From the NCBI RefSeq assembly GCF_024323335.1, contig NC_066585.1:182546294-182610293 (forward strand): DNA of 64,000 nucleotides, given 5' to 3'. The notes under the pieces were generated by a model. The model was not told the origin of the DNA. It saw only the letters and a program-made list of their open reading frames with translations, and ran no database searches. Positions 44,787 to 56,249 of the stretch are shown piece after piece (position 1 is the first letter of the stretch; each line of letters starts with the position of its first letter). This stretch comes from Lathyrus oleraceus (lineage: Eukaryota > Streptophyta > Magnoliopsida > Fabales > Fabaceae). The translations under genes and the position numbers were made by a program.

Positions 44787-47230
44787 GATAGGAGAAACTC
44801 TGTCTCATTATTCCTCATTACTTAAGACTTATGGCGTGTGTTTTTTTATCATGACTGACAAGTTATTGGAGAAGAATCATTGTTGCTGCTCCTTGATTTG
44901 ACATTGCTTTATGTGAAGAAGACTTGGCACTTTGTTTGATTCGCATTACACTAAAGTTTATGAATGAAGGTGAATGCTTTGAATAGTTAGGGCCTACGCC
45001 CCGTATGCAAAGTCACTCTAGACAAGGGTAGGAGAACCTTTGTCTAATCATTCATTATTACTTAAGGCTCATGGCATACAATTTGAATCGTAGTTACCAA
45101 GTGTTGACCTTTGATGTATCTTGTATAATCCGCTGCTTGATTTTGACTGGGATGCCTTGCATGAAAGTATGAACTTGAAGCTTGAAGGTTCACAACATTA
45201 GAAATAGTCTTATCAAGTGATCAAGGGACTTTTGATCACTTGAATATATTATGGGATTATACTTGATCAAAATTGCTTTTGATCAACTTGAATCGGAGGG
45301 TTTGAATTAATTTGAGAACTATGGTTAACCTAATCTACGGGTTAAGATTATTCACAAACTATTCCTAAGGGAGCATGCCACAATTAAAGTCATGCTAATC
45401 AGATACTTCATGAAAAAAACTTGATTAAACTAGCTAATATTCTAAGTCAAATTTAATCCTAAAGAAACATGCATTTTTATGGCTAAAAATAACCCTAAGG
45501 GAAAAATGGTCAATTCACTTGATTATTCAATTAGGAACAAAAATTTAAATTCTAACTAAAGTCTAAAAATTAATCAAGTTCTAAAAACTATTCTAATCGA
45601 TTAAAAAACCTAATTGTTTAGAAATCTAATCATAATTCTAAAAACTAATAAAATTCTAATTAATCCTAATTTTATAGAAATTCTATCAACTAATTAATTT
45701 ATACTATCTAATAAACTAAAATTCTAAAAAACAACACATTATCCTAACTAAACTAAATAAAATTTAATCCTAATTAAATCTAATCAATACCTCTAATAAA
45801 ACCTAATTAGACTAATCCTAATCTAATCAAATAATAAAAACCAACAAAAAAGCTACAAAAACCAGTAATGGGCCCTGAGAAGGGAATGGGGCCATGCTCG
45901 AAGTGGAGAGCTAGAATTGCCATTATTAGGATTTTAAGGAAATCTAGGTTTAGTTAAAGAATATTTGAAGAAAGGAGATCTAGAATGCTTGGAGATTCAG
46001 AAAGCGTAAGAAAAAATGTGAAATGCGTAAGTAAATGAGTTTTATAGGCATGCTTGGAAGGGAGAGCGTTTCAAATCAGTATTAATGGTGGACTAGTTAG
46101 TGGGACACGTGTCTCCCTTGGGCAGTGTGAGGGAAATGATAATTAATGTTGTAGCCCATGATTTACTAGAAGCTAGGAAACGTGATGAGTAAAAAAGATT
46201 CGGTTGTGGGCTGAAAAGACGTGGGTAGGAAAAAGACAATGATGATCCTAACGTCACCAGACAAGTTGAAGAAACTGAAAAGTTCTACTAACATTGAGAC
46301 ACTTGGCACAATGTCAGAGTTATTAAGGCGTCGAAGTAGGGTCTCAAAAATGTCTTTTTCTCACGCCGAAAATAACATTTTTGGCGGGCAATTTGTTGGC
46401 TCATGTTTTCGACGCCCATTAAGAATTACCACAATTAGAAATTATATGCACAGCTGTTTTCGACCAGGAAGTAGTATTCGACCAGCTAGAGGTGAGTCAA
46501 CTTGGCCAGGTGAATAAAGATCAAGCATACAGCTGAGACTCCAAAGGGGTTCTTTAGAGAAACGGTTGAAAATGGTTTTCGATCAAAGATTCAAAATTCA
46601 AATAAGGGAGGGAACTTTGCCTTCGTCAGAAACCGTGAGAGCACATGTGGAGCATAGTGGATGAATGCACGCATGCAAGGCACCAGATGTCTCAACATGA
46701 TTGAAGAACCCTCAAAGCGGTTATCTCGATCCATTATAAATATAGGGTATTATTGTTAGAAAAGTGTGTGTCAAATTGTCTACAAAAATCTGTAAATTTA
46801 CTAAGTATTCGTGTGAAGAAGAACCATAAAGCACAGAATGTATGTTGTCTACACCATTGTTAGTTATTTCAAAGCAATATAAATTTGTCTTTACTTTACT
46901 TTTCTTTCCAGAAGTATACCTTGTTACTTCTTCATTTCAAACACCCTTTTTTTACTTTGTCATTTGCAGTTTTAAGATTTCTCTATTTTTCCCCGCTTTC
47001 AATACTTACTTCATAGTTTTAAGATTCCTGCACTTTCGACATTTACTTTGTCATTTATAAATACTTTAAGCTTTCTTTTATTCAACTCACCCTTTTCTAT
47101 TAGTTTTCAAACTCTGATTTGACGATTATTATTGAGTATTCGTCACTACCACATTTCAAAAATAATTAGCACATGTCCTAGGATCAATCTGATTGATCCT
47201 GCAAGTGACCAAATTTAGAAATTTGGAAGA
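44787..47230. other. Decayed repeats between solo LTR and copia gag
   Basis: A 240-bp tandem duplication comes first: GATAGGAGAAAC (44787) and GGTAGGAGAACC (about 45027) open similar units. The next stretch, to 45850, is AT-rich CTAATTAAT-type sequence without genes. CCATTATAAATATAGGG (46731-46747) is a candidate TATA box followed by T-rich sequence repeating a CTTTGTCATTT phrase (46950-47060), possibly a different gypsy LTR. The frame 46221-46517 has no domain. Confidence 0.4.
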
Positions 47231-47237
47231 CCAGCGG

Positions 47238-47540
47238 TTATTTACCGATTTTCAAGGTAAACAACAATATGACACAGGACCCGGTGAGTGCAGGCATAAA
47301 CACGAAATAGATTCCCAATATGCCGTAGAGATCAGTTTCCATGTCAAGCACAATATGAATATTATTTCTAATGTTGGAAACAACGAGAGCGGGATGAAAT
47401 TCCAGCTTGGTAGAGGATGATGAAGGTGGTTTCGAGGTTTCCACCTTGGGAGAAGGAGTCTTCGTGTAGCTGTTGTCGTTGGAGGAGGAAGACATGTTGC
47501 AGACGAAGAGGATGAAGATGGCAAGTGATCATAGGGAATA
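47238..47540 (-). pseudogene. Copia gag N-terminal part (minus-strand copia)
   Basis: The minus strand encodes KLEFHPALVVSNIRNNIHIV followed by LDMETDLYGI and, after a shift, pieces such as MPALTGSCV. This is the conserved start of RE1-like copia gag, where an FHPALxVxNIKxxIPIxLD motif is typical. Ser/Pro/Thr-rich sequence precedes it. After about 85 codons the match ends at unrelated DNA. The nearby primer site and LTR (47759-47904) show it is the 5' end of the element whose pol is at 33308-36045. Confidence 0.75.
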
Positions 47541-47758
47541 CGATCGGGGTCGAATCAATCAGTGTTGATGGAGAAGAGGCATTGGTGGTGGGGTTGGGCA
47601 TGAGACACGCGATCAGAGGGAGGGAAGAAGATTCAGCGGTCGAAGGAAGGGTGGATTACGGAAGGGAGAGATAGTGGCGACGACGGCAGTTCGAAGGGAG
47701 GAGAATGGAGGTTGCGGCGGATTTGTGAGGAGATTTAGGTTAAGTTCTTTAAGAAATG

Positions 47759-47904
47759 TGATACCATGTAATATAATTTATTTTCTGTGTCATTTTTCAT
47801 TATTGATCAAGAGTATGTATCGTACATGAGACTTGACATGATTTTGCATAATTATAGGTAAATCATAATTATAGATAAGTACAATATAAATACATATTCT
47901 ATCA
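47759..47904 (-). repeat. Primer site and 5' LTR of minus-strand copia
   Basis: TGATACCA (minus strand TGGTATCA) at 47759-47766 is the start of the initiator tRNA-Met primer site. The adjoining 47767-47904 starts, in minus sense, TGATAGAATATGTATTTATA and ends ATTATATTACA. It is a 138-bp LTR matching 33200-33310 at both ends. Confidence 0.75.
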
Positions 47905-48383
47905 GCAATAATAATAATAATTTTTTCGCTTTGAATTAACTTCTTATTAAGTTGTAAATTCTAGGAACTGGAAACTGAATGAGATGCATAAAATAACACT
48001 CTTTTAAGTATAAAAAATACTGAGATCCTTTGAGCTTCTTTGTAGTTCCAGCAAAGAATTTCCCCTGATAGAATGCTTGAGCCAATTCTAAATAAGTAGG
48101 TTGTCTCAAGTCGTCCCATGCTTAGGTACATGCATCATATATGAGCCACCTTTCACATTCTCCATCTCGAGAATCCAATCACCAAATGTGTAACCAATTG
48201 GCACAGAAATCGTTCCTTGGTGAACAAGCTAGGTAATGATGTCAACCCACAGAGTTTCCAAATTAGAATTTCTTTTTATTTAATTAAAATGAGTGTTGAA
48301 AACAAAACTGAACGAGATTAGGTAACTCATGGGGTAGTCTCTTGGCCACCTCATTGAGAATCAGTGTCGTAAAAGATTCCTGT
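47905..48383 (-). pseudogene. FQR1-like quinone oxidoreductase pseudogene
   Basis: It matches the live gene's last exon, last intron and the 3' end of the preceding exon (63355-63825). The last exon still reads QGKFFAGTTKKLKGSQ-stop, but a one-base loss in the GGSPYGAGT region shifts the frame, and two or more stops follow (for example CGA to TGA). The intron is kept, so this is a DNA duplication, not a processed copy. The match ends near 48383 at ATTCCTG, where unrelated sequence begins. Its 3' flank was carried away to 32570-33199 by the copia insertion. Confidence 0.9.
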
Positions 48384-49440
48384 AAATAAAGAAAAATAAA
48401 CATTGGACAAGGCAACCAGTCTAACTACAACGCCTAAATTTTTTTCAAATTTACGCAAATAATCATCAATTTTCTTCTCTTGGGTGTCACATCGATCAAA
48501 CTCAATCATTTCCCTAGAGCTCATGATATGAAACTCCTCTAGGATCTCGACGAAATCCCTCTTTGTGACTCTTAAGTAATCATGAGTGAATTCAATTATG
48601 GCCATAAGGTTCTTTGTGTAGATATAGGAATTTGATACTTGTTGTCCTCCCTGTACATTACCATGAAACCATTATCTTTCCCCCTCAGTTTCACAAACTT
48701 ATCCATCTAATTTGTTACTTTTTTAGGTAGGGGTAAAAAGAACCCTCCTAGGCAGGCTGCATAAGGTCTCCCAGGCGCCCATGGTCGTCGTCTTAGTGCC
48801 ATAAAATGAAAATAAGATGTATGGTGGCTACATATGATTTTGAATCCCCTTATAAATGTTCATTTGTTGGGTAATATCTAAGAGGGGTGGCATTGATGTT
48901 CTTAAGACTCTCATACTTGAAGACCATGAAATATATCATCACCCCTAAGTCATAAATGACGGTGAGATGCATATAAAAGAAACCATTTTTGGAATCACCA
49001 GGGGCGGCCATGTTAATCTACTCTTCTTTAGAAAAGTATTTCAATATGACATCTTCTTTTTTCACTTGAGCCAGATACATTTATGCTCTTACAAAAATCA
49101 ACTACCTTTTTCTTAGTTATGTAAAGAGTTTCAAAGTCTTCGACTCTCAAAAGTTTCAAGGAACTGTTCGCTATCAGTGATTACACTTGCCTTGGAAAAA
49201 ATAAGGTAAAATTGTATCACTATCACTACTAGAATCAAAACTGTTGTCGTAACTGCCAAACATTCCTAATTCTACAAGTTTATAATCAACTAATAACTAC
49301 CTTACATTCTCTACACAATATCTCTGCGACTCTCCCATGAGTGGACGGTTCCATAACGTTGTTATTCTCATCTCCCTCCTTGATAATCTTCATTCCTAGA
49401 AAAAAGAGAAGATAAATAAGAAGGATAAGTTCAATACCTG
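48384..49440 (-). pseudogene. Decayed retroelement ORF (gypsy-type transposon fragment)
   Basis: In minus sense, 48780-49015 reads MAAPGDSKNGFFYMHLTVIY followed by DLGVMIYF and LKNINATPLRYYPTNEHL. This resembles the N-terminal 'putative gypsy type transposon' domain found in many decayed plant retroelements, where a DLGVxxPFTxFExxVLxxLNVAPTQL-like pattern is usual (from memory). The frame 48351-48605 (MAIIEFTHDYLRVTKRDFVE...) fuses unknown sequence to the tail of the FQR1 pseudogene and is not a gene. Confidence 0.4.
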
Positions 49441-49564
49441 ATTATGGTTTGATGATGGTGGTGAGTTAAATAACTCAACTGGAAGAGAAAAAGTTGGAAA
49501 AGAAGAGTTTCTCAAAAAGATGAAGAATATGTATGCAAAAGTGAGGGGGGGAGTAGGTGCTTTG

Positions 49565-49760
49565 AGGATATACAATATAAAACTCCATCTCAGTTCATAG
49601 GATAACCAGTATAAAACTCCATTTCAGTTTAGAGGATAATTAGTATACTACTCTATCTCGGTTCAGAGATTAGCCCATACAAAATCTCTATTTGGTTAAG
49701 AGGATATTCAATCAAAACTCTGTTCGTTGTTTGGTTTGGAAGTTAGCCATTAAAAAACTT
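49565..49760 (+). repeat. Degenerate minisatellite, about 34-bp period
   Basis: Five or more imperfect units like GTATAAAACTCCATTTCAG followed by TTTAGAGGATAATTA begin near 49575, 49609, 49643, 49677 and 49711. Divergence increases to the right. Confidence 0.75.
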
Positions 49761-50039
49761 CAAATTCTTGTAAAAGGAGGTTCATGGGCATATCCTATTA
49801 AAAACTCTCAAGATAGTGGAAACTCTCAAGAATTTTTTTTGGGAGAGGATCAAGTCACCTTTATTTAGACCAAACCTTATAATTTGCTAGTGTGTTTATT
49901 TTTCCCTTATCTCTTTTACTTTTCTAGTTATTTTATTTCATATGGTTTTCCATCTATTTCTTTACTCCACTGATGATTTTTTTGTTTTGTTTATAAATGA
50001 TTTTAAAGTCTGATTTTCTCAAAGATTTTGTTTTTAATC

Positions 50040-51240
50040 AATATTTTTCAAACATTCACGATTCACATTTTCCTCTTATGGTTGGAGTCACCTGTCCAAT
50101 AATCAAGACGATGATAGAGATGTCATCAAAGATGTTAGTAACAATGAGGAAGAAATCCCTCAAATTAAGCAAAACATTTCTGAAGAAATCACAAATGAAG
50201 AGAACACTAAAAGCAACGAGGAAGATGAGGAAGAAGACAATCAAGAAACCAATTAAGGTGCTTGTGATGATGCTAGAAAAGATATAAGTGACATTTCCTA
50301 GGTCATTGAACATGATAATATGATAGTGAGTAACAATGTTACTACTGAGATAATAATAATAATGATGATGAAAACATTATGGAAGCTAAAAATAGTACTG
50401 TTTGAAGTAACCATGATGATGTTGAGAAGAATGTCAACGATCTTCCCGAAGGCACTGTTGATTCTGATGAATTTGGTAGTGAAGATGACCAGAACAATGC
50501 AGTCTAGATGTCAATGACATATACAATGTCATTTATGATATTGAAGAAGTTGTGGCTGCTGAAAGGACTCCTAAAAAGTATAAGAATTCATGTCTAAAGA
50601 ATATTCCCCTCTTAAACCCAAAATAAAAAGTAAGAAATCCACTACAATAAAAAAGAAGGTTGTGATCAACAAAGAAGCGAAACTCCAAGAAAATGTCTGG
50701 AGTAGTGATTGATAAAAATAAGAAGTTGGCGTAGAAAAAGAATAAGGTTACAATCTAGAACAACACCACTGCTGAAAAGAGAAACATGATGGTTAAAAGA
50801 AAGAATGCTCATGTGCACTCTGAGAAGATGATTCTTGAAGACAATGTTGATGATATTCCAGATGAAATCTTACAGGAAATTATTATGAAAAGAATAAAGA
50901 CGGTAGTTGGTGGAAAGAAACTACCTCAAAACATACATCCCTCATATTTCATTAGAAAACATCTTCTTTCACTTTGAGGAGAACTTTATCAAATAGAAAT
51001 ATATGTTCTACAGATGAATCTCCCCAAAAGAGAAATGTCTGAAGATGCCAAGAAGTGCACCGAGATCATGGAACTTCTCACTGATGCACAATTCTTAAAA
51101 ACTGCAATGAACATTGTTCTTTCTATCCTAAGTTGGCTAAGGAGTTTATTGTAGACCTTTCTAAAGGATTCAATGATGTTGGTAGCAATGAATATTGGAA
51201 GGGGAATGTTTTTTCTATTTAAGGAGATGTTTTATTAAGT
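50040..51240 (+). pseudogene. Decayed plant-transposon/envelope-like ORF
   Basis: The plus strand shows a long Asp/Glu/Asn-rich segment in shifting frames (50095-50500) and then DDIPDEILQEIIMKRIKTVV (50840-50900). REMSEDAKKCTEIMELLTDA and QFLKTAMNI follow at about 51031-51117. The latter resembles the conserved block of the legume 'putative plant transposon protein'/Calypso-type envelope-like family. Multiple stops (for example after HLLSL at 50977) and shifts. No neighbouring LTR was identified. Confidence 0.55.
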
Positions 51241-51286
51241 TTCTTTTTGGGTCTGTAATAATCAATTATGTAGTATCTTTCATAAA

Positions 51287-51295
51287 TTAGAAGGA
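51287..51295 (+). repeat. MULE-1 target duplication, left copy (TTAGAAGGA)
   Basis: TTAGAAGGA directly precedes the left terminal repeat and is repeated without mismatch at 56680-56688. Nine bases is characteristic of Mutator-superfamily insertion. Confidence 0.92.
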
Positions 51296-51395
51296 GAAAA
51301 TTTTATCTTGTACCCCTACAGTTAGCCTCATACCCCTATAATTTTTTTAAAATTCCCATTCTACCCTTAATTGGTTTTAACCAATTTACCATTTC
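51296..51395 (+). repeat. MULE-1 left terminal inverted repeat
   Basis: It starts GAAAATTTTATCTTGTACCC and contains CTACAGTTAGCCTCATACCC. The reverse complement of the right end starts GAAAATTTTACCCTGTACCC and follows the same pattern for roughly 100 bp with mismatches and short indels. Confidence 0.88.
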
Positions 51396-51439
51396 ATTTT
51401 TACCATTCAGTTGAAAATTTCAGAAATTACACGTTTCAC

Positions 51440-51712
51440 ACCCCTCGCACCGGAACTCCTGCAAAAAGACTTCTGGTATGTATTTTTCCCAAACCGGAAG
51501 ACTTCAAAAATGACTTCCGGAACACACAAAGCAATGAACCGGAAGACTTCACGAAAGAGTTCCGGTTCAATCAGAAAGAAGTTACAAACCGGAACACTTC
51601 TTGAAAGAGTTCCGGTAAATAAATTTACACATACCGGAACTCTTTGAAGAAGTGTTCCAGTTTGTGTAAATTTGTTTATCGGAACTCTTTCAAGAAGCGT
51701 TCCGGTTTGCTT
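51440..51712 (+). repeat. Left subterminal array of six short palindromes
   Basis: Six units at about 44-bp spacing (starting near 51450, 51495, 51538, 51590, 51634 and 51678), each of the form ACCGGAA(C/G)(A/T)CTT, a short A-rich loop, then AAG(A/T)(C/G)TTCCGGT. Each unit is an inverted repeat of about 33 bp. The open frames across them (51371-51647) translate the repeats and are not genes. Confidence 0.88.
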
Positions 51713-51741
51713 TTTTTTTTAATCTGTTTTTTATTTTACAG

Positions 51742-54462
51742 GAACGGAAAATCCTCCCCAAATATGTGTAGATACTACTGATGCGTTTATAACGACTGAA
51801 AGATTTGGTACACGAGAAGAGGTTATCAGATGGATTAAAGAGGTTGGAATCGATAATAAAGTAACTGTTATTATCAGTCGTTCAGATACTGAAACAGGGA
51901 AGAGAGGGAGAAGTAACAAATTAATATTTGGTTGTGATAAAGGTGGGAAACACAAGAGGACTGATAGTGGTACCCAAAGTGCGTTCAAAAAATATGGATG
52001 CCCATTTAAAATCAGGTCGACTCCGGCGAAAGATGGATCTGGTTGGAAGATTGATGTAAAATGTGGGTTACATAATCATGGTTTACCTGATAGATTAGAA
52101 GGTCATTCGTTTATCGGTAGGTTGACCACAGATGAGAAGCAACATGTCGCTGATTTGACAAAGAGACATGTACCCCCTAGACACATATTGCTTTCCTTGC
52201 AAGACCGAGATCCTGAGAATGTCACTCGGATTACGCAAGTATACAAGCATAAGAGTGTGATACAAAAAGAGGTAAGAGGTCCTAGGAGTGAGATACAACA
52301 TCTGTTTAAGCTTATTGAGGATGCAGGCTATGTCTATTGGAGTAGAAAAAAGGATGACTTGGAAGTGGTGAGAGAGATATTTTGGGCACGTCCTGATTCA
52401 GTTAAGTTGTTGAATATTTTTCCGATTGTGTTAGTTATGGATAGCACCTACAAGACAAACAAATATAGACAACCTTTGTTTGAAATTGTTGGCATGACAT
52501 CGAACGAGTTGACTTTTGTTGTTGCATTTGCGTATATGGAGTCTGAGCAGACAGAGAATTTTTGTTGGGTATTGGAGAAACTAAAAGAGTTGTTTGTGAA
52601 GAAAGACATGTGTCCACAAGTGATTTTGACAGATGGATATCTTGCTTTGATGAAAGCAATTGAAATTGTGTTTCCCAGGTCGATTAATTTGCAATGTAGA
52701 TTTCACATTAACAAAAACGTTGGTGCCAAATGCAAACAACATGTGGTGAATGACCTGCAAAAGACGATAGACACATTATGGATGGAAGTTGTTTGGGCTA
52801 GTGATGAGGTTGAGTATGGTCAACGGTTGCATCAACTTGAGCAAGCATGTATTGATTATAGTGGATTTATTAATTATGTGAAAGACACGTGGTTGACTCC
52901 ACATAGGCATAGATTTGTTGGAGCATGGATTAATCGAGTGCTACATTTGGGTAACACAACGACTAATTGGTACGTCTTATAATTTTTTAAGTGTTATTTT
53001 TATATGTGATATTATTTCTATGTATTTTTTATGTGTTATTTTCAATATTTTTAGGGTTGAATCTGCTCATTGGAAGTTAAAGCAGATGTTAGGAAACAGT
53101 ATAAGTGACATGGTCAAATGTTGGGAAGCCATGAATAACAACTTGAGGTTACAACTGGGAAACATTAGAGCTTCTTTTCAAAACAGTTTTTACGAAGTTG
53201 AGCACGCGCACATAAGTCCCTTTAATGGTTATTTGTGTGGTTCCGTATCTCGAGCTGCTTTGAGACGTATTGCTGAAGAGTTATTGAGAGTTGATTATGT
53301 TGGAACTAACAGGAAAATATGTGGTTGTACTCTTAGAACATCGTATGGGTTACCTTGTGCTTGTGAGTTAGGAAGATACACACTAGGTGGTATACCGATA
53401 CCCATTGATGTTATTCATGTTCATTGGAGGAAACTAACTATGGAAGTTGAGTTAGAGGTAGGTGAAGATGATGGATCAAAGGTGGATATGACTTGTGCAA
53501 TGGATGAATTGTGGAGACAATTTAGGTCATTAGATGTTATTGGGAAAAGGGCATTAAAGAGTAGGGTATGTGAACTAGCATACCCAACAATGACTCCATT
53601 GTGTCCACCACCTGAGAAACTAAAAACCAAAGGAGGAGTGAAGAAGAAAGGGAAAAAACCAACAGAATATGATGTTTATAGGGATCCTTCGTATCATGAG
53701 TATGTTGATAAGGCATCTCAATCTTCACAAAGGCAATCTCAACCATCACAGACTTCGAAGAAGTTAAAATTATCAAAGAAGCAACCACAATTCATTCTTC
53801 AATTTCCTAATCATATTAGGTCATACATTGAAGATGTAGTTAATGTTGAATCAGATGGTAATTGTGGATTTTGAGTCATTGCATCATTGCATGGATATGG
53901 TGAGGATGGTTGGCCAATGGTTCGCAGAGAGTTGGGGTTGGAAATAATAGACAAGGATAGGTCAACTTTGTATGACAAGTTATTTTCTAATCGGTTGTCA
54001 GAAGTGAGAGAATCTTTGATGATAGAATCCTTTGGTTCACAGCCACCTGAAAAATGGTTGAGTCTACCAGATATGGGTTACTTGATAGCGAATCGCTATA
54101 ATGTTGTACTTGTCTGTTTAGGCAATCCATGCATGACTTTCTTTCCGATGACAAGTTCACATTCACCAAATGTCTCTATTTATTGCATTGGTTTTGTTAA
54201 CCACAATCATTGGGTTCAGGTACGTATTTTGTATGACAAGTTATGTTATATGCCTTAATATTTTAATTATTTCACTTAATATTTTATATGACTTAATATT
54301 TTAACTATTTTACTTTATCAGGTTAACATGAAAGAGGGGGTTTCATTGCCACCGGTCACATTAGATTGGAGGAAATATCGTTCTCATACAGTAACTACTT
54401 GGATGTTAGGATTTGCAGGACGTATGCAACATTGGAAATTACTTACACCTGTATTAGCATGA
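51742..54462 (+). pseudogene. FAR1/MURA-type transposase fused to OTU cysteine protease domain
   Basis: Exons 51742-52969, 53055-54219 and 54322-54462, with introns having GT-AG ends; an upstream exon with the ATG should exist but was not found. Domains in order: FAR1-type zinc-binding DNA-binding domain (about residues 15-115: LIFGCDKGGK, YGCPFKI, VKCGLHNHGL). Next, the MULE DDE domain (VMDSTYKTNKYRQPLFEIVG with the first Asp, VILTDGYLALMKAI with the second). A SWIM-like motif follows (CGCTLRTSYGLPCACEL). The Lys/Ser-rich linker leads to an OTU domain with ESDGNCGF (Asp, Cys) and NHNHWVQV (His). One nonsense codon (53872-53874, TGA where CGA/Arg is usual after NCGF) separates catalytic Cys from His. 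The transposase part is uninterrupted. Confidence 0.88.
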
Positions 54463-54548
54463 ATATGTACTCAAAACATAAATATGTAATCAAAACATGA
54501 ATTTTATATTATGTCTATTATATTTAGTTCTAAAACTTAATACATAAA

Positions 54549-56198
54549 TCAATGTGAACGAGAAATATGCAAAGCTTCAAATAAATCAGCAAAATGTGGA
54601 TTTTCCTCTTCGGCATTAACCTGTCTCAGATAGCGATGAATCAATGAAGATACACGAGCCCAATCAGGATCAGATGGTCCGGCGTCATATACAAGAACTG
54701 GTACCTCTCTTGGATCGTCACGATGGGGAGGGACCAACCGTGGATGCGAAACACAATAATACCACTCCAGATAACCATCTTCTACATCAGATGGAGTGGT
54801 GGCCAGGGTAGATGGACCGATCACAGCGATAACACTCTGATGGTAACTAATCCAATCAACATCAATATCCGTCACCATCATACAATCAAGAGGTGGGGAT
54901 GGAACATACTGCCTATACCCGAACTGACGTAAACATATGTCAGGCAAGTATGGAACAACTGTTTCACCCCATTTCAAACAGCCCCTGTAAAGACATATCT
55001 CATCAAATAGACGCCATGCTCTATGATCCTTAAATGGATGCCATATGACGTCGGCAGGTGTCAGCTCGTCCAAAATAGGTCGTAAATCATCAACCTTCAG
55101 GACTCCTTGCCTATACGACCATCTCATCGCTCGGGGAAGACCACAGTTATCAGCAAGTTTCCAATTCTCCCCTCTTTTTCCAACAGTTGGAAAGTATTCG
55201 TGAATCCAGCACTGTTACAAAATACAAACATAATAAATAAAATAAATTAAGTTAACATATTTTATAAAATGAATCCAACACTTAATAAACAAAAGTAAAT
55301 TATATACCTGTAGGAGAGTAAGATATCCACCGAGTTGTTTGCAACTGTACATGGACGCATCTCCAAGATATCTGTATAGGGTAACTAGTGCAGCTGCTCC
55401 CCAACTATATCCTGAACATCTATCCAAGTCCGTAAACAGGAGGAGGTATCGTGCCTCTACAAGTGTAAAGGTCTTATCGGCAAATATGGTGGAACCCACC
55501 AACATCAATAGATATGCTCTGGTCGCATATGCCCAGCTGGGAGCAGCTCTATGATGTACGAATAAATCGTATAACCACTCCAACTTGTAATACGAACCCT
55601 TGCAGCTACGGACATGTGACTGTGCCTTACCCTGTGACACTCCTAGGTAGTCAACAGCAAGTTCAACAGCTACCTCTTCCGTCACATCCTGAGGGCTCCA
55701 GAAGATACCCCTGATGGGCAAGTGAAGCAGACATGAGACATCATCCAAAGTAATACTCATTTCACCAAACGGCATGTGAAATGAAGATGTCTCTAGATGT
55801 CATCTTTCCACAAATGCAGAGACAAGATTTGTGTCTATCTTGTTTAGATTGGTTCTCTAAAGTGAAGATAAACCATATCTAGATACCCAACTCTCCATCT
55901 ATGATGGAAGAGCCAATGGAACCCTAGATGTCAACTTCAGTCCATGTCCAGCAACCTTCAACTCTTTCTTTGGACCTCTTTCCTAAAAACAATTAAAACA
56001 CATATTAGAAAACACAATATAAAATATTCAACTATTATTCATTTTCAAATATATCCCGTTTATTTACCTCACCGAACCATAAAAGAGACGTATCGTACGG
56101 CCCTCCTGGATATCCAGCCAGCTCAGCTGCAGATGAAGATGCGCCCCGGTCTAACGTGCGGACTAAAATCCTACCATCTGCACCTCGTCTTCGAACCA
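54549..56198 (-). pseudogene. Plant mobile domain (PMD) protein gene of MULE-1
   Basis: Minus-strand exons run from about 56198 (after a TTTTTTTGCAG acceptor) through about 55985-55310 to 55213-54549. Protein landmarks: VRTLDRGASSSAAELAGYPG, SFHMPFGEMSITLDDVSCLL, HLPIRGIFW, CSGYSWGAAALVTLYRYLGD, WRLFDEICLYRGCLKWGETV and a C-terminal end FEALHISRSH. This is the PMD (MAIN/MAIL-type, aminotransferase-like) fold often carried by plant transposons. In-frame stops occur after PLALPS, in SSL-stop-RTN and in the VERW position (TGG to TGA). The first exon with ATG was not identified. It converges with the transposase gene, 86 bp between their stops. Confidence 0.82.
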
Positions 56199-56249
56199 CT
56201 GCAAAAAAAAATTTAAAAAATTTATTAAAAATTATAAAATAAAAAAAAA

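Larger units (their letters stand above)
33200..47904 (-). mobile_element. Short-LTR Ty1/copia element split by Ogre-like LTRs
   Basis: The LTRs are short: 33200-33310 (3' LTR) and 47767-47904 (5' LTR), each with TGATAGAAT at the outer transcriptional start and TG...CA-type ends. A TGGTATCA primer site on the minus strand (47759-47766) abuts the 5' LTR. Gag starts near 47530 and pol ends STTEV just before the 3' LTR. The middle, about 36050-47230, is replaced or filled by Ogre-like LTR material and other repeats. The insertion point falls in the 3' flank of the dead FQR1 copy; the live locus at 63345-63365 is uninterrupted there. Confidence 0.8.

Noticed and set aside
48351..48605. An 84-codon minus-strand ORF ending TGIFYDTDSQ
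   Set aside because: The end is the FQR1 pseudogene and the beginning unrelated DNA across a breakpoint; an accidental fusion.
51440..51712. CRISPR-like array (short palindromic repeats at regular spacing)
   Set aside because: The units sit in the subterminal region of a plant MULE, occur at both ends, vary between copies, and the spacers are only about 10 bp. There are no cas genes and the DNA is plant nuclear. They are subterminal transposon repeats.
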